DNA of 31,267 nucleotides from an uncultured Acidobacteriota bacterium (GTDB lineage Bacteria > Acidobacteriota > Terriglobia > UBA7540). The stretch's first letter is position 1, and each line of letters begins with the position of its first letter. Of this stretch, positions 1-8,363 are shown piece after piece. The position numbers and the translations under genes were made by a program. The stretch spans positions 1-31,267 of the forward strand of contig CALCEB010000047.1 in the NCBI GenBank assembly GCA_937900045.1. The letters are read 5' to 3'. The notes under the pieces are model-generated. The model was not told the DNA's origin and did not search any database. It saw only the letters and a program-made list of their open reading frames with translations.

Positions 1-1
1 T

Positions 2-325
2 AAAGATCATCCGCCGCTGCGAGAGCCAGCTCTCAGCCGCATAGCGGCCTTCGCCATAGACGTGCTCGGTCTCCCCACTCTCTTCGACCCGCTGGCGGGC
101 TTGCCACACAACCAGTGGCCGGCGGGTGCGATTTCGCTGGCGCTGCCCACGCTGTTGCTGGATCCGTTGTCAAGCGCCTTTTTCTCCATCGTCTTTCCGA
201 ATATCACGCCGGCCGCGGCAGGGTTGTTTGGCGGCTGGATGCTGTGCTGCTGCGCTGGAGCCCTGAGTGGGGCGACGATTGGGGCGCTGATCGGAGCACT
301 GCAAGACAAGGCCGCGGCGCGGTGA
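2..325 (+). CDS. Small hydrophobic membrane protein, probably cut by the left window edge
   Basis: The frame is open to the left edge, so the true start may lie outside the window. The first internal start is a GTG at 62, which would give 87 residues. Two hydrophobic stretches are visible, one in the first half (AISLALPTLLLDP region) and a glycine/alanine-rich one near the end (GLFGGWMLCCCAGALSGA), so an integral membrane protein with about two helices is likely. The TGA stop at 323-325 overlaps the GTG of the following TetR gene by four bases, which indicates translational coupling and a shared transcript. I do not recognise the family. A TetR regulator coupled to a membrane protein could suggest transport or efflux, but that is inference only. 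Confidence 0.45.
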   Translation, partial: KDHPPLREPALSRIAAFAIDVLGLPTLFDPLAGLPHNQWPAGAISLALPTLLLDPLSSAFFSIVFPNITPAAAGLFGGWMLCCCAGALSGATIGALIGALQDKAAAR

Positions 326-981
326 GTCCAGTACCACCCCGCCCGCGGCTGCTCGATGCCGAAGCACTGCCGCCTAGTCCCCGCCAGGGACGCAGCCGGG
401 AGAAGCGCACCCAATTGCTCGCCGCCGGGCTCGCCTTGTTTGGCGAAAAGGGCTACGAGGCCACGTCCGTTGACGCCGTCGCGCTGCGGGCGGGCGTTGC
501 CGTGGGGAGCTTTTATCAGCATTTTCGTTCCAAGCGGTAGCTTCTGCTGGTGCTGATGGACCAGTTGCTGGAGGGCTTGGAGCAACTAGACCTGCGGCCC
601 AAGGGAGCGAGCAGCATTCGCGCCGGTCTCCGCGCCCTGCTACAAAGCGCATTCTCCCGGGATATTGCCTATGCTGGCGCTTATCGGGCCTGGCGGGAGG
701 CGATTCTGCTGGATTCCAGCCTGGCGCCACACCAGGAGCAGATCGAATGCTGGACACGGGCGCGCGTGACGGGGGTTTTCGAAGCCCTGCTCCGGTTGCC
801 CGGCGCACGCAGCGACGTGAACTTGCCGGTGCTGGCCCACCTGATGGACCGCTTCTTCTGGGACCTGTTGGGGCAGGCGCCGCGCCTGCCAGCCATCGAG
901 CTTGAATCCATCCTGGAGTCCACCACGGACTTGGTTTATCACGCGCTGTTTAATGACCCCGCCGTCAAACCGACCCCGTAA
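322..981 (+). pseudogene. TetR/AcrR-family transcriptional regulator with an in-frame TAG
   Basis: Starting at the GTG at 322, the frame encodes a typical TetR protein: an N-terminal helix-turn-helix domain (REKRTQLLAAGLALFGEKGY, then GVAVGSFYQHFRSKR) followed by a helical ligand-binding domain to the TAA at 979-981, about 219 codons, normal for the family. A TAG at 538-540 interrupts it exactly where the family usually has Gln/Glu (RSKR-stop-LLLVLMDQ); both sides are in the same frame, so this is a nonsense codon and not a frameshift. As written, only the isolated DNA-binding domain of about 72 residues would be made, and it would probably not dimerise. A CAG to TAG change would explain it. 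A sequencing error or UAG readthrough are alternatives. The ligand and target are unknown; the convergent neighbour is the ADOP permease. Confidence 0.8.
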
Positions 982-1003
982 CGCGCCGCGATCTGCTGCT
1001 ACA

Positions 1004-3433
1004 CTACTCATAGCGCAAGACCGCCATGGGGTCCACCTTCGTCGCGCGGCGCGCCGGAATATAGCACGCGAGCAGGGCTACCGCCGCGAGCAACCCTCCG
1101 GCAGCGGCCCACGTCATGGGGTCCATCGGGCTTGTATCGTATAACAAGCTTGCGAGCACGCGTGTGAGCGCCCGTGCTCCGGCCACCCCGAGACCAAGCC
1201 CAACCAGGACCATGAGCATCGCTTTCCCGATCACAAGTTTCAGCAGATCGCCTGGGGATGCGCCGAGGGCCAAGCGAATCGCCATCTCATGCACCCTTTG
1301 CGCCACGGAATAAGAGAGCACGCCATAAATCCCTGCCGCAGCCAGCAAAACCGCGATGCCAGCGAAGATGGCCAACAGCACAGTGCGAAGCCGGGCTGGC
1401 GCCACCGATTGTGACTTGATTTCTTCCAAGGTTTGAACGTTCGCCACTGCCTGGTTCTTGTTCACGTTCCAGATTGCTTGTTCGATCGATCTGGTTAAGA
1501 GCGACGGATTCATGGCGGCGCGAACTACGAGGCTAATGCGAGTGCCGGGGCTTTGATAGAACGTGACGTATATGACGGGGAAATCCTCGTCGAGGCTAAA
1601 GACTTTTTCGTCCGCCACCACTCCCACCACCTGCCAAGGGATTTCTGGACCCCGACCACGCTTCCCGGGCACGAGCTGCCGAATCAAGATGCGCTTACCG
1701 ATTGGATCTTCGCCTTTGAAGTAAAGCTTCGCCATAGTTTCGTTGATCACTGTAACGGGCGGCGCGCCGGCAACATCAGTCTCCGCAAGGCCGCGACCCT
1801 TCAACAATCTCATGCCAACCGTATAAAAATACGACGGGCCTACCACTTTGAAGCCACAGACAGGGCGCTGGGAATAGTTCAAGTAGCTCCGACCTTGGAT
1901 CAGGAAGGGCGCGCCGTTCGCAAAGCCTTCCATCGGCGGTCTATCAGTGATGGCGGCGTCGCGCACGCCCGGCACGCCTCGGACGTTGTCGGTGATTTCC
2001 CGGAGATAGTTCGTGAGCGTCGCGCTGTTCGAAAATTCCGTTAGCGGCATCGGAAGATCCATCGCAAGAACATTGGTTGTATCCACGCCCGGGTTGACGC
2101 TTGCCAACCTGTTGAAACTTCGGATCAGCAGGCCGGCGCCCGTGAGCAATACAAACGATAAGGTCACCTCCGCGACTACCAGAGCCGTCCTCATCCGATG
2201 CCGTGTTAGCCCGGCAGTCGTCCGGCCCCCTTCCTTCAGCGATCCAGCAAGATCGGGCCGCGTGCCGCTGAGCGCGGGCGCCAGGCCGAAAAGGATTCCC
2301 GTGAGGATTCCGATGGCCAGCGTGAAAAGCAATACGCCGTAATCCATGTGGACGTTTGCTTGCGGTGGCAGCATGTCGGGCGGCAACCACAGTTTGATTC
2401 CGCGCATCAATGCATCGCCCAGTGCAAGGCCCGCCACGCCACCGAGGATTCCGAGAAATATGTTTTCCGTAAGCAACTGCCGGATCAGCCGCAAGCGCCG
2501 CGCGCCCAAGGCGGAACGAATAGCGATCTCGTGTTCGCGGTCCGTACCCCGCGCGAGGGTCAAGTTAGCGAGATTCGCGCAGCCAATCAGGAGTACGGCG
2601 CCCACCGCTGCGAGCAGCACCCAAAGCGAGCGGCGGAGCTGGCTGCCAATAACTTCATCGATATAAGGATCGACCGTTACGCCCCAACCCTTATTCGAAT
2701 CCGGGTACAAGGCAGCAATGCGCGCTCCAATCGCGTCCATTTGGGCGCGGGCCTGCTTCAGAGTGACGCCGGGCTTAAGGCGAGCGATGGCAGAGAGCCA
2801 GTGATAATTGCGTGTCATGTCCGCGGGTCTGAAAGCCAGAGGCAGCCACATCACGGCCCACGACTGGTCAAATTCGCTGTTTGCCGGAAGGACACAGATG
2901 ATGGTATAAGCCTTTGCATCCAACGTGATCTTGCGTCCGATAATTTTGGGGTCGCCGCCAAACCGGCTCTGCCAAATGCGGTTCGAGAGCACTACTTCCT
3001 GATCTTTGCCAACCTGGTCTTCGCTTGGGGCAAACGTGCGTCCCAGCGTCGCGCCCACACCAAGCACCTTGAAATACGACGCCGAGACTCTCTGAACATT
3101 AAGCTCCTGGGGTCTGCCCGAGCCGGTCAAGGTCGCCGTGTCCCAGGCGACGGCTGACAGAAATTGAAAACAGTGGTTCTGCCGCTTCCAATCGAGGAAG
3201 TTCAGGGTGGAAATGAAGTTGCGAACTCCCCCCGGATGCTTTTCCCACACGCTGACGATTCGCTCGGGATGCGGATAGGGGAGAGGCTTGAGCAAGACGG
3301 CATCCACAAAACTGAAAATAGCCGTGTTGGCGCCGATGCCCAGCGCGAGCGTGATGATGGCAACGGCCGTGAAGCCAGGACTGCGCAGCAACTGCCGCAG
3401 GCCATAGCGCAGGTCCTGAAGATTCGTTTCCAT
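1004..3433 (-). CDS. ADOP-class ABC transporter permease (MacB/FtsX-like, duplicated)
   Basis: An 809-residue permease with two MacB-type halves. The N-terminus (DLRYGLRQLLRSPGFTAVA, then LALGIGANTAIFSFVDAVLL) is diagnostic of acidobacterial duplicated orphan permeases. The first transmembrane helix is near residues 20-45, followed by a periplasmic MacB core domain, an FtsX domain with helices near 270-385, another helix near 415-437, a second periplasmic domain, and a C-terminal FtsX domain with three helices near 685-797. The start at 3433 is preceded by a GAGGTGA ribosome-binding site. No ATP-binding subunit is visible nearby, in line with the 'orphan' label, so it presumably uses an ATPase encoded elsewhere. 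By analogy with MacB it may move lipoproteins, peptides or drugs or transmit mechanical signals; the substrate cannot be read from sequence. The stop is 23 bp from the end of the convergent broken TetR gene. Confidence 0.93.
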   Translation of the reverse strand: METNLQDLRYGLRQLLRSPGFTAVAIITLALGIGANTAIFSFVDAVLLKPLPYPHPERIVSVWEKHPGGVRNFISTLNFLDWKRQNHCFQFLSAVAWDTATLTGSGRPQELNVQRVSASYFKVLGVGATLGRTFAPSEDQVGKDQEVVLSNRIWQSRFGGDPKIIGRKITLDAKAYTIICVLPANSEFDQSWAVMWLPLAFRPADMTRNYHWLSAIARLKPGVTLKQARAQMDAIGARIAALYPDSNKGWGVTVDPYIDEVIGSQLRRSLWVLLAAVGAVLLIGCANLANLTLARGTDREHEIAIRSALGARRLRLIRQLLTENIFLGILGGVAGLALGDALMRGIKLWLPPDMLPPQANVHMDYGVLLFTLAIGILTGILFGLAPALSGTRPDLAGSLKEGGRTTAGLTRHRMRTALVVAEVTLSFVLLTGAGLLIRSFNRLASVNPGVDTTNVLAMDLPMPLTEFSNSATLTNYLREITDNVRGVPGVRDAAITDRPPMEGFANGAPFLIQGRSYLNYSQRPVCGFKVVGPSYFYTVGMRLLKGRGLAETDVAGAPPVTVINETMAKLYFKGEDPIGKRILIRQLVPGKRGRGPEIPWQVVGVVADEKVFSLDEDFPVIYVTFYQSPGTRISLVVRAAMNPSLLTRSIEQAIWNVNKNQAVANVQTLEEIKSQSVAPARLRTVLLAIFAGIAVLLAAAGIYGVLSYSVAQRVHEMAIRLALGASPGDLLKLVIGKAMLMVLVGLGLGVAGARALTRVLASLLYDTSPMDPMTWAAAGGLLAAVALLACYIPARRATKVDPMAVLRYE

Positions 3434-3523
3434 GGGTCACCTCAAAGCCTTTCCCCGTTCCGTTATCATAAGTGTTCCCCGCAATTCCTGACAATTATAA
3501 ATCAATGAAATACCGAGATGCCT

Positions 3524-3584
3524 CGCGGAGTTTATCCTGAGCGAAATGCCGTGATCCTTCGCTCTGCTCTGCATGAACTCTGCG
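3524..3584. repeat. Imperfect inverted repeat, REP-like
   Basis: The left arm (CGCGGAGTTTATCCTGAGCG) and the right arm, read on the other strand (CGCAGAGTTCATGCAGAGCA), are related with several mismatches and a small length difference. It lies between the ADOP start and the transposase remnant. It may be a dispersed palindromic element or the end of a decayed insertion sequence, and it could fold at the RNA level. Confidence 0.35.
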
Positions 3585-3591
3585 GGTGAAA

Positions 3592-3774
3592 TCATTTGGG
3601 AACCGGTTGGCCTGCAACGAGTTGCATGTTTAGCGCAGCGGCTTGCTTTTGGAGCCATTTGATCTGCGTTTCCCGGTATTTCTGCTCGTAGTGTTGCATG
3701 CCCTTGTCGTGGTATTCGGTGCCGAAGCGCAGCATCCGGTAAATTAAGCAGGCGAGGTTATGGGCCATTCCCAC
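3592..3774 (-). pseudogene. Transposase C-terminal remnant, probably IS110-like
   Basis: A 60-codon frame from a GTG at 3774 whose product (LACLIYRMLRFGTEY, then GMQHYEQKYRE, then LQKQAAALNMQLV) resembles the extreme C-terminus of IS110-type transposases as I remember them; the family call is from memory and moderate. No RuvC-like catalytic domain or other transposase sequence is seen upstream, so this is a small relic. Its first 31 bases overlap the last codons of the deacetylase-like gene in a different frame, so the relic DNA has replaced the original 3' end of that gene. An ordinary small gene is unlikely given the resemblance and the lack of a ribosome-binding site. Confidence 0.5.
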
Positions 3775-5189
3775 AGTTTTTTGGAATCGTTGGCAACATA
3801 GTGAGCCGCTGCCAAACTCGCGGGCGGAATACTTACGGAATCCGGTGGAGATCTTTTCGTGAGCAAAGTCCGGGTGGTTTCGGCAAGAGCCACGAGATAG
3901 CTTTCGGGCGGAACCGGTGTACTGCCCAGCCAGACGACGTTAGGAATCTGACCGTTCTTCGATAAGAAGTTGTCCACGTCAAGCACCGTACGGGAGAACT
4001 GATTCCACGGGACTTCAATTTGATTTACAAGACCGGAGCTTGCCAAGCCGGGGCCGTAAGGCGTGCCTCGCAGCCGGAATGGGCTTGGCGTCGCATGGCG
4101 GATAACGTGCGTGACAAATGTATTCAGCAACTCGAACTCCTCGCTGGCGGTGAGCGCGTAATTCCCCTGAATCTGAAACGATACTTCGGGGGTGATGCCG
4201 CGGGCTATTTCAAGAAGCTCGGCCGTTGAGAACTCATGACCCTGCGCCAGATCGGGCATGACCTCAAGAGCTTGGGAGGCGGTGATGAACTGGGCACGAG
4301 GAAGAGACTTGATGTAAGTCACAAGGCCCTCAAGATAGCCAAAATCTCTCTCGATCTGTTGTGGGCTTTTCAGGAGCGGACGCTTCCACTGATTGCGCGG
4401 CGGATTCGCGCCCTTGGCGAAATTCAAGGCATCCCAAAATTCCCGATGGATGAACTCACAAGGATGGAAGTAAATGCTGACCACGCCGCCACCCGATTGC
4501 AAAAGCTGAATGTAAGTCGTCCGAAAGTTGGCCTTGGCTTGATCGAGATTGGACCAATCGTCGTTGGGACGAAGATCGGACCCCGCTTTGATGTTGAAGA
4601 TGTTGAGCAGGCCGCCGTACCAAAACGGCTTGCCATCGAGTCCGACGTGAGGGGCATCGTCGAGGTAAACTTTCACACCCCAACTCTTTAATGCCGGAAA
4701 CACCTGTGGGGCCCAGGAATTCCCAGGCTGGCCGTAACAGGTGGGCGCTTTGCCGAAGATGCGGCGGAGATCTTCGAATCCAGGGCGTTCGCGACGGGTG
4801 AATTCCTCCGCCCCCTCTTCCCAGTCGAGCTTCGATTCATACTCGGCCACGGTGGGGTGCTGGCTGTGTGTATTCGCGTGGTAGCCGATTTCCTGCCGGG
4901 CAAGCGCCTGAATCACATCCTGGCGCCCTCGCCGTTGCAGCGTCCGGCCCTTTTCTCCAACCACTTTGAACGTGGCCCGCACGCCTTGCTGTTGGAGGAA
5001 ATCCGCAATCCGCTTCGCCGCATCATCACTTTGGGGGAGGATATAATCCTCAGTATCGAACCACAGCACCACATACACACGGTTTTGGGGCGGCAGGCCA
5101 GAGGCTCGCGATGCGGCGGAGCAAGCCGCGAAGAGCCCAGCGACAATCAAGCATGCAAACCAGTGACTCCTTCCGGTGCGTTGTGGCAT
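3744..5189 (-). CDS. Secreted polysaccharide deacetylase-like (NodB-fold) protein
   Basis: A 481-residue protein. The N-terminus has a basic segment and a hydrophobic stretch ending in LFAAC, so it is exported and possibly a lipoprotein (Cys23 as a weak lipobox). The catalytic fold begins at VYVVLWFDTEDY (residues 38-49), matching the NodB motif 1 metal-binding Asp. Motif 2 is YHANTHSQH (H104, H108, H111), matching the H-x3-H zinc ligands. Later parts (GKAPTCYGQPGNSWAP; VVSIYFHPCEF) fit the remaining carbohydrate-esterase-4-like motifs. The family removes acyl groups from N-acetylated sugars; the substrate here is unknown. A GGAGGAT site lies just before the ATG at 5189. The last residues (EWPITSPA) are encoded by the overlapping transposase relic, so the native C-terminus may be lost. 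Confidence 0.8.
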   Translation of the reverse strand: MPQRTGRSHWFACLIVAGLFAACSAASRASGLPPQNRVYVVLWFDTEDYILPQSDDAAKRIADFLQQQGVRATFKVVGEKGRTLQRRGRQDVIQALARQEIGYHANTHSQHPTVAEYESKLDWEEGAEEFTRRERPGFEDLRRIFGKAPTCYGQPGNSWAPQVFPALKSWGVKVYLDDAPHVGLDGKPFWYGGLLNIFNIKAGSDLRPNDDWSNLDQAKANFRTTYIQLLQSGGGVVSIYFHPCEFIHREFWDALNFAKGANPPRNQWKRPLLKSPQQIERDFGYLEGLVTYIKSLPRAQFITASQALEVMPDLAQGHEFSTAELLEIARGITPEVSFQIQGNYALTASEEFELLNTFVTHVIRHATPSPFRLRGTPYGPGLASSGLVNQIEVPWNQFSRTVLDVDNFLSKNGQIPNVVWLGSTPVPPESYLVALAETTRTLLTKRSPPDSVSIPPASLAAAHYVANDSKKLWEWPITSPA

Positions 5190-5323
5190 TATCCTCCTCC
5201 CGTCGTCCAGGGAATGATTTGCGGTTCACGCCATCCGAGGCGGCAAGATTCCAAAATGGCCAGGATGGGATCTGCATTTATGACGTCGAGCGCTTGTGAA
5301 GCCGTCTGCCGGAAGCGGATGGG

Positions 5324-5710
5324 TTATCCTGCCGCTTCATCCATGATCTTGACGATGACCGCTTCAACATCCTCAGCCACCGCTTTCAACTCGGGCGTCT
5401 TGAACAATTCAATCATGGCTGCGGGACGAATTGTGGCAAGAATCACTCCGGCGCCTTCCTGATAAATTGAGATGCGGCAAGGCAAAGCGGTTGAGATCTG
5501 GGGACTGACTTCCAGCACCTTCTTCGCCTGCTGCGGATTGCAAACCTCGTAAATCAGGCACTCCCGGTCGAAGTCGACCCCCTTCTCCTGAAGCTTTGCC
5601 TTTAAATTGTGGACGGCAAGCACTCCAAACTTATGCTTTTGCGCAACGGCCTCCAGGTCGCTTGCCACTTGGGAAATGGACTTCTTCGATTCAACTTGGT
5701 ATAGCATCAT
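5324..5710 (-). CDS. DUF302 family protein
   Basis: A 128-residue protein starting at the tandem ATGATG at 5710-5705, with a strong GGAGGTGA site about 10 bases upstream; the longer upstream frame lacks such a site and looks non-coding. The sequence (YQVESKKSISQVASDLEAVA, then KHKFGVLAVHNLKAKLQEKG, then ECLIYEVCNPQQAKKVLEV, then ALPCRISIYQEGAGVILATI) matches the DUF302 fold, a small alpha/beta domain of unknown biochemical role found in many bacteria. No signal peptide is seen, so it should be cytoplasmic. It lies between the deacetylase-like gene and the MBL hydrolase on the same strand with 134-bp and 216-bp gaps, so co-transcription is possible but not shown. Confidence 0.85.
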   Translation of the reverse strand: MMLYQVESKKSISQVASDLEAVAQKHKFGVLAVHNLKAKLQEKGVDFDRECLIYEVCNPQQAKKVLEVSPQISTALPCRISIYQEGAGVILATIRPAAMIELFKTPELKAVAEDVEAVIVKIMDEAAG

Positions 5711-5926
5711 TGGTTTTCTTTCACCTCCGGAAACTCCCGCGGCGTTTGGCGCGTCCACGACGAGAGTGCAATGGCGAGTCCTTGAAAAAGCGGATCGAAG
5801 AAAGTCAGAAAGGCGCAAGCGATCACTGCGGTCCCGCGTTAGCCCGGCCTCCAGCCCAACCGGTCTCTTCCACGCTCCGCCGCGTCTCTGCCTCCAACCC
5901 ACGCAGGATGCGCATGCGTCCTGCCA

Positions 5927-6661
5927 TCAAGAACCGGGTTCGGAGTCAGGTTCACTGTTCTTGAATGCAACGTCATGGCCCGGGACGACAAGCCCGCCAA
6001 GCGAAAGCACATAATCCCGGTCCGCGACCATCTGGGCTCGATTGTGGGCAATCATGGTGAGAACGGGCTGATCCTCGGCGCGAGTGAGCAAAGCGTCTCC
6101 GGCAATAATCGCTGTCGTTCCGTTGGACGCAACCCGGAGCGATAAGTGGCCCGGCACGTGCCCGCCCGTCATGACGCGCTCGATGCCATCCGGTAGCGGG
6201 TTCTTTTCCACCCAGCGGTATTGCGAAATGGCGCCCAGGCGCTTCGAATCCCACCATCGCAACGCGAATTGCCGGAGCCTGGCCATCAGTTCCCGGGCAC
6301 GATCGTAATTAAAAGTTTCAGGGTAGTATTTCAATACCAGCTTTTCCCAGTTTTGATCATCGCGAAGTTCTGAATAAAGCGAGCAGCACCAATCGTAAGA
6401 CTCCTGGCTTCCGAGAATCATGCTCTTGGGGAATAGAGAATTGTTCAGGACGTGATCGACGTGGAAGTGGGTACACACAATGAAGTCCACATCCTCGGGA
6501 TGAAGCCCGTGGAGCTCGAGCGCCTCCACCAGTTGATGAGCTTCGTGGGGCATTCCCGAATCTACAACGGCGTGCTGGTGGCCATTCGAGAGTAAAACCG
6601 TGGTGGCTCCCCTCCAGCTTCCCGGAAGAAGTACATCAACTTTCCAATTGGTTTTTTTCAT
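5927..6661 (-). CDS. Metallo-beta-lactamase-fold hydrolase, AHL-lactonase-like
   Basis: A 244-residue protein from the ATG at 6661; the reading frame continues upstream, but that part is not family-like. The zinc-binding signature HFHVDH is at residues 65-70, with further ligands H172 (GGHVPGHLS), D189 (AGDALL) and H229 (VVPGHD), so the dinuclear metal site is complete. The overall layout (N-terminal DVLLPGSW, VDSG, then the motif) resembles N-acyl-homoserine lactonases and related cytoplasmic hydrolases, but lactonase activity cannot be claimed from motifs alone. No signal peptide is seen. The ribosome-binding site is weak (AAGGG). It is followed, on the same strand, by the DUF302 gene. Confidence 0.88.
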   Translation of the reverse strand: MKKTNWKVDVLLPGSWRGATTVLLSNGHQHAVVDSGMPHEAHQLVEALELHGLHPEDVDFIVCTHFHVDHVLNNSLFPKSMILGSQESYDWCCSLYSELRDDQNWEKLVLKYYPETFNYDRARELMARLRQFALRWWDSKRLGAISQYRWVEKNPLPDGIERVMTGGHVPGHLSLRVASNGTTAIIAGDALLTRAEDQPVLTMIAHNRAQMVADRDYVLSLGGLVVPGHDVAFKNSEPDSEPGS

Positions 6662-6977
6662 GAGAACCCTTAATACAGCTTGCTGTAATTCTATTTTAGC
6701 AGGCCGATGCAAGAGGGAGGGAAGAAACGGCAGCTTGGCAACGGTACAGTTCGTTTGCTGGAGCGGCGCTCGGAGCTTGCCCTGACAGGGAGCGCCGGAA
6801 GCTGTTGAGAAAGAAAGTTTGGCGGTCACAGGCCGCCGCTACCGCAAACAAGGCGAAGCGGAAGCGGTTGGGATGCGGCAGAATAACGCATGACGGTCAG
6901 CTTGTCTGGGGGTACGATTTGACTAGGATCGTTGGCTCATCAAACTCAACTAGAGAACATATCTCATCCCGTCGAGG
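6662..6977. other. Intergenic stretch between citrate synthase and MBL hydrolase
   Basis: About 316 bases without a convincing gene. It contains a small hairpin-forming sequence (GGCGG...CCGCC near 6822-6838) and must hold the 5' region of the MBL gene and the 3' end of the citrate synthase transcript. I see no clear terminator with a U-tract. Confidence 0.4.
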
Positions 6978-8099
6978 TCAGCGCTGATCGATTGGAACAT
7001 ACCGGAGATTAGAGGGTCCCGTATATTCCGCCAGCGGCCTAATCAGCTTATTATTCGAATACTGCTCCAGAACGTGGGCGGCCCAGCCGGCAATGCGGCT
7101 GGCGGCAAAAACAAGCGGGTACAGGTCCACCGGAATGCCCAAGACGTAATATGCAGATGCAGAATAGAAATCTACGTTGGCATTGATCTTCTTTTCGCGA
7201 ATCATCAAGTCTTCAATCTTTTTGGACATTTCAAACCACTTGGGCTGCCCGGTGTTCCGCCCCAGTTCTTCGGACATCTTACGCAGCACCGTCGCTCTCG
7301 GATCCTCGGTGTGGTAAACGCGATGACCGAAGCCCATAATTTTTTTCTTTTGAGCCAGAAGCTCGTGAATGTGCGAATCGACGTTCTCCACATTCTGGAT
7401 CTCAAGCAACATTCGCATCACTTGCTCATTGGCGCCGCCATGCAAGGGCCCCTTCAAGGTCCCGATAGCAGAAGTAATGGCGGAGTGCATATCCGACAGC
7501 GTGGAGGCGGTGACGCGGGCGGCAAAAGTGGAGGCGTTGTAACTGTGGTCGGCATGGAGGATCAACGCCACATCAAACCACCGCGCATCCTGCGGGTTTG
7601 GCGCTTCGCCCTTCAACATGTAAAGGAAATTGGCGGCGTGGTTGAGCTTGGGATCGGGCGGGATCGGGTCCTTCCCGGACCGCACCCGGCCAAATGCCGC
7701 CACGAGTGTGCCCATCTGCCCGGTCAGACGCAAAGCCTTGCGGCGGTTTGCCTCTTCCGACATATCCTCAGATTCCGGATCATAAAGCGAGAGCGCGGAA
7801 ACCACCGTGCGCAGTGTTTCCATTGGGTGCTGGGGTGGGGGTAGACGGCGGAGTAGATCAATGATCTCTGGAGCAATCTGGCGGTTCTCGATGACTTGTT
7901 TCTTCAAATTCTCCAGTTCTGTGCGCTTGGGAAGGCGGCCATACCAAAGCAGGTAAACAACCTCTTCAAATGTCGAATACGTTGCAAGGTCATGGATGTC
8001 ATAACCTCGATACGTTAACTTTCCCCGCTGCCCATCGATGGAGCAGATTTGCGACGTCGCAATCACCACATCCTGAAGTCCGGCCTTCACCTCTGCCAT
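6978..8099 (-). CDS. gltA: Citrate synthase
   Basis: A 373-residue enzyme that condenses acetyl-CoA with oxaloacetate to citrate, the entry step of the TCA cycle in the cytoplasm. All three catalytic residues are present: H220 (GPLHGGAN), H259 (GFGHRVY) and D310 (NVDFYSAS). The N-terminus (TSQICSIDGQRGKLTYRGYD) and length match the short, Gram-positive-type citrate/2-methylcitrate synthases; specificity between these two cannot be settled by eye. The ATG at 8099 has a GGGAGA site 6 to 10 bases upstream; the TTG at 8120 is a poorer start. A sigma70-like promoter lies at 8140-8167. It is transcribed divergently from the membrane protein at 8364. Confidence 0.95.
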   Translation of the reverse strand: MAEVKAGLQDVVIATSQICSIDGQRGKLTYRGYDIHDLATYSTFEEVVYLLWYGRLPKRTELENLKKQVIENRQIAPEIIDLLRRLPPPQHPMETLRTVVSALSLYDPESEDMSEEANRRKALRLTGQMGTLVAAFGRVRSGKDPIPPDPKLNHAANFLYMLKGEAPNPQDARWFDVALILHADHSYNASTFAARVTASTLSDMHSAITSAIGTLKGPLHGGANEQVMRMLLEIQNVENVDSHIHELLAQKKKIMGFGHRVYHTEDPRATVLRKMSEELGRNTGQPKWFEMSKKIEDLMIREKKINANVDFYSASAYYVLGIPVDLYPLVFAASRIAGWAAHVLEQYSNNKLIRPLAEYTGPSNLRYVPIDQR

Positions 8100-8139
8100 T
8101 TCGAATCTCCCTCTCTCCAATTCTCCGGCTCAACACCCT

Positions 8140-8167
8140 ATTATCATACACGATCAAACCTATTCAA
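8140..8167 (-). promoter_or_regulatory. Candidate sigma70 promoter for citrate synthase
   Basis: On the minus strand, TTGAAT (8167-8162) and GATAAT (8145-8140) are separated by 16 bases and lie about 40 bases upstream of the start codon. The match was found by eye. Confidence 0.42.
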
Positions 8168-8363
8168 ACAAGGCGGGCTAAGGCACGGCGACCGCATAAA
8201 TAGACCGTTTGCAACGAAATACTCCGGCTGGTTGGACTGTTATCATTCATGCTTGTGCTTCGTCTTCAATTGAACCCTTTCCGCCTGCCCACCTCCAAGT
8301 GTCACGAGGTTTACATGGAAAGCCACCTCCGGATATCCTGACCGTTCATCAAATTGGACCGTC

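Noticed and set aside
5711..5902. 64-codon N-terminal extension of the DUF302 frame
   Set aside because: The strong ribosome-binding site and family alignment both place the start at 5710.
7074..7844. 256-codon plus-strand ORF
   Set aside because: It is the antisense shadow of citrate synthase, whose catalytic motifs are complete on the minus strand.
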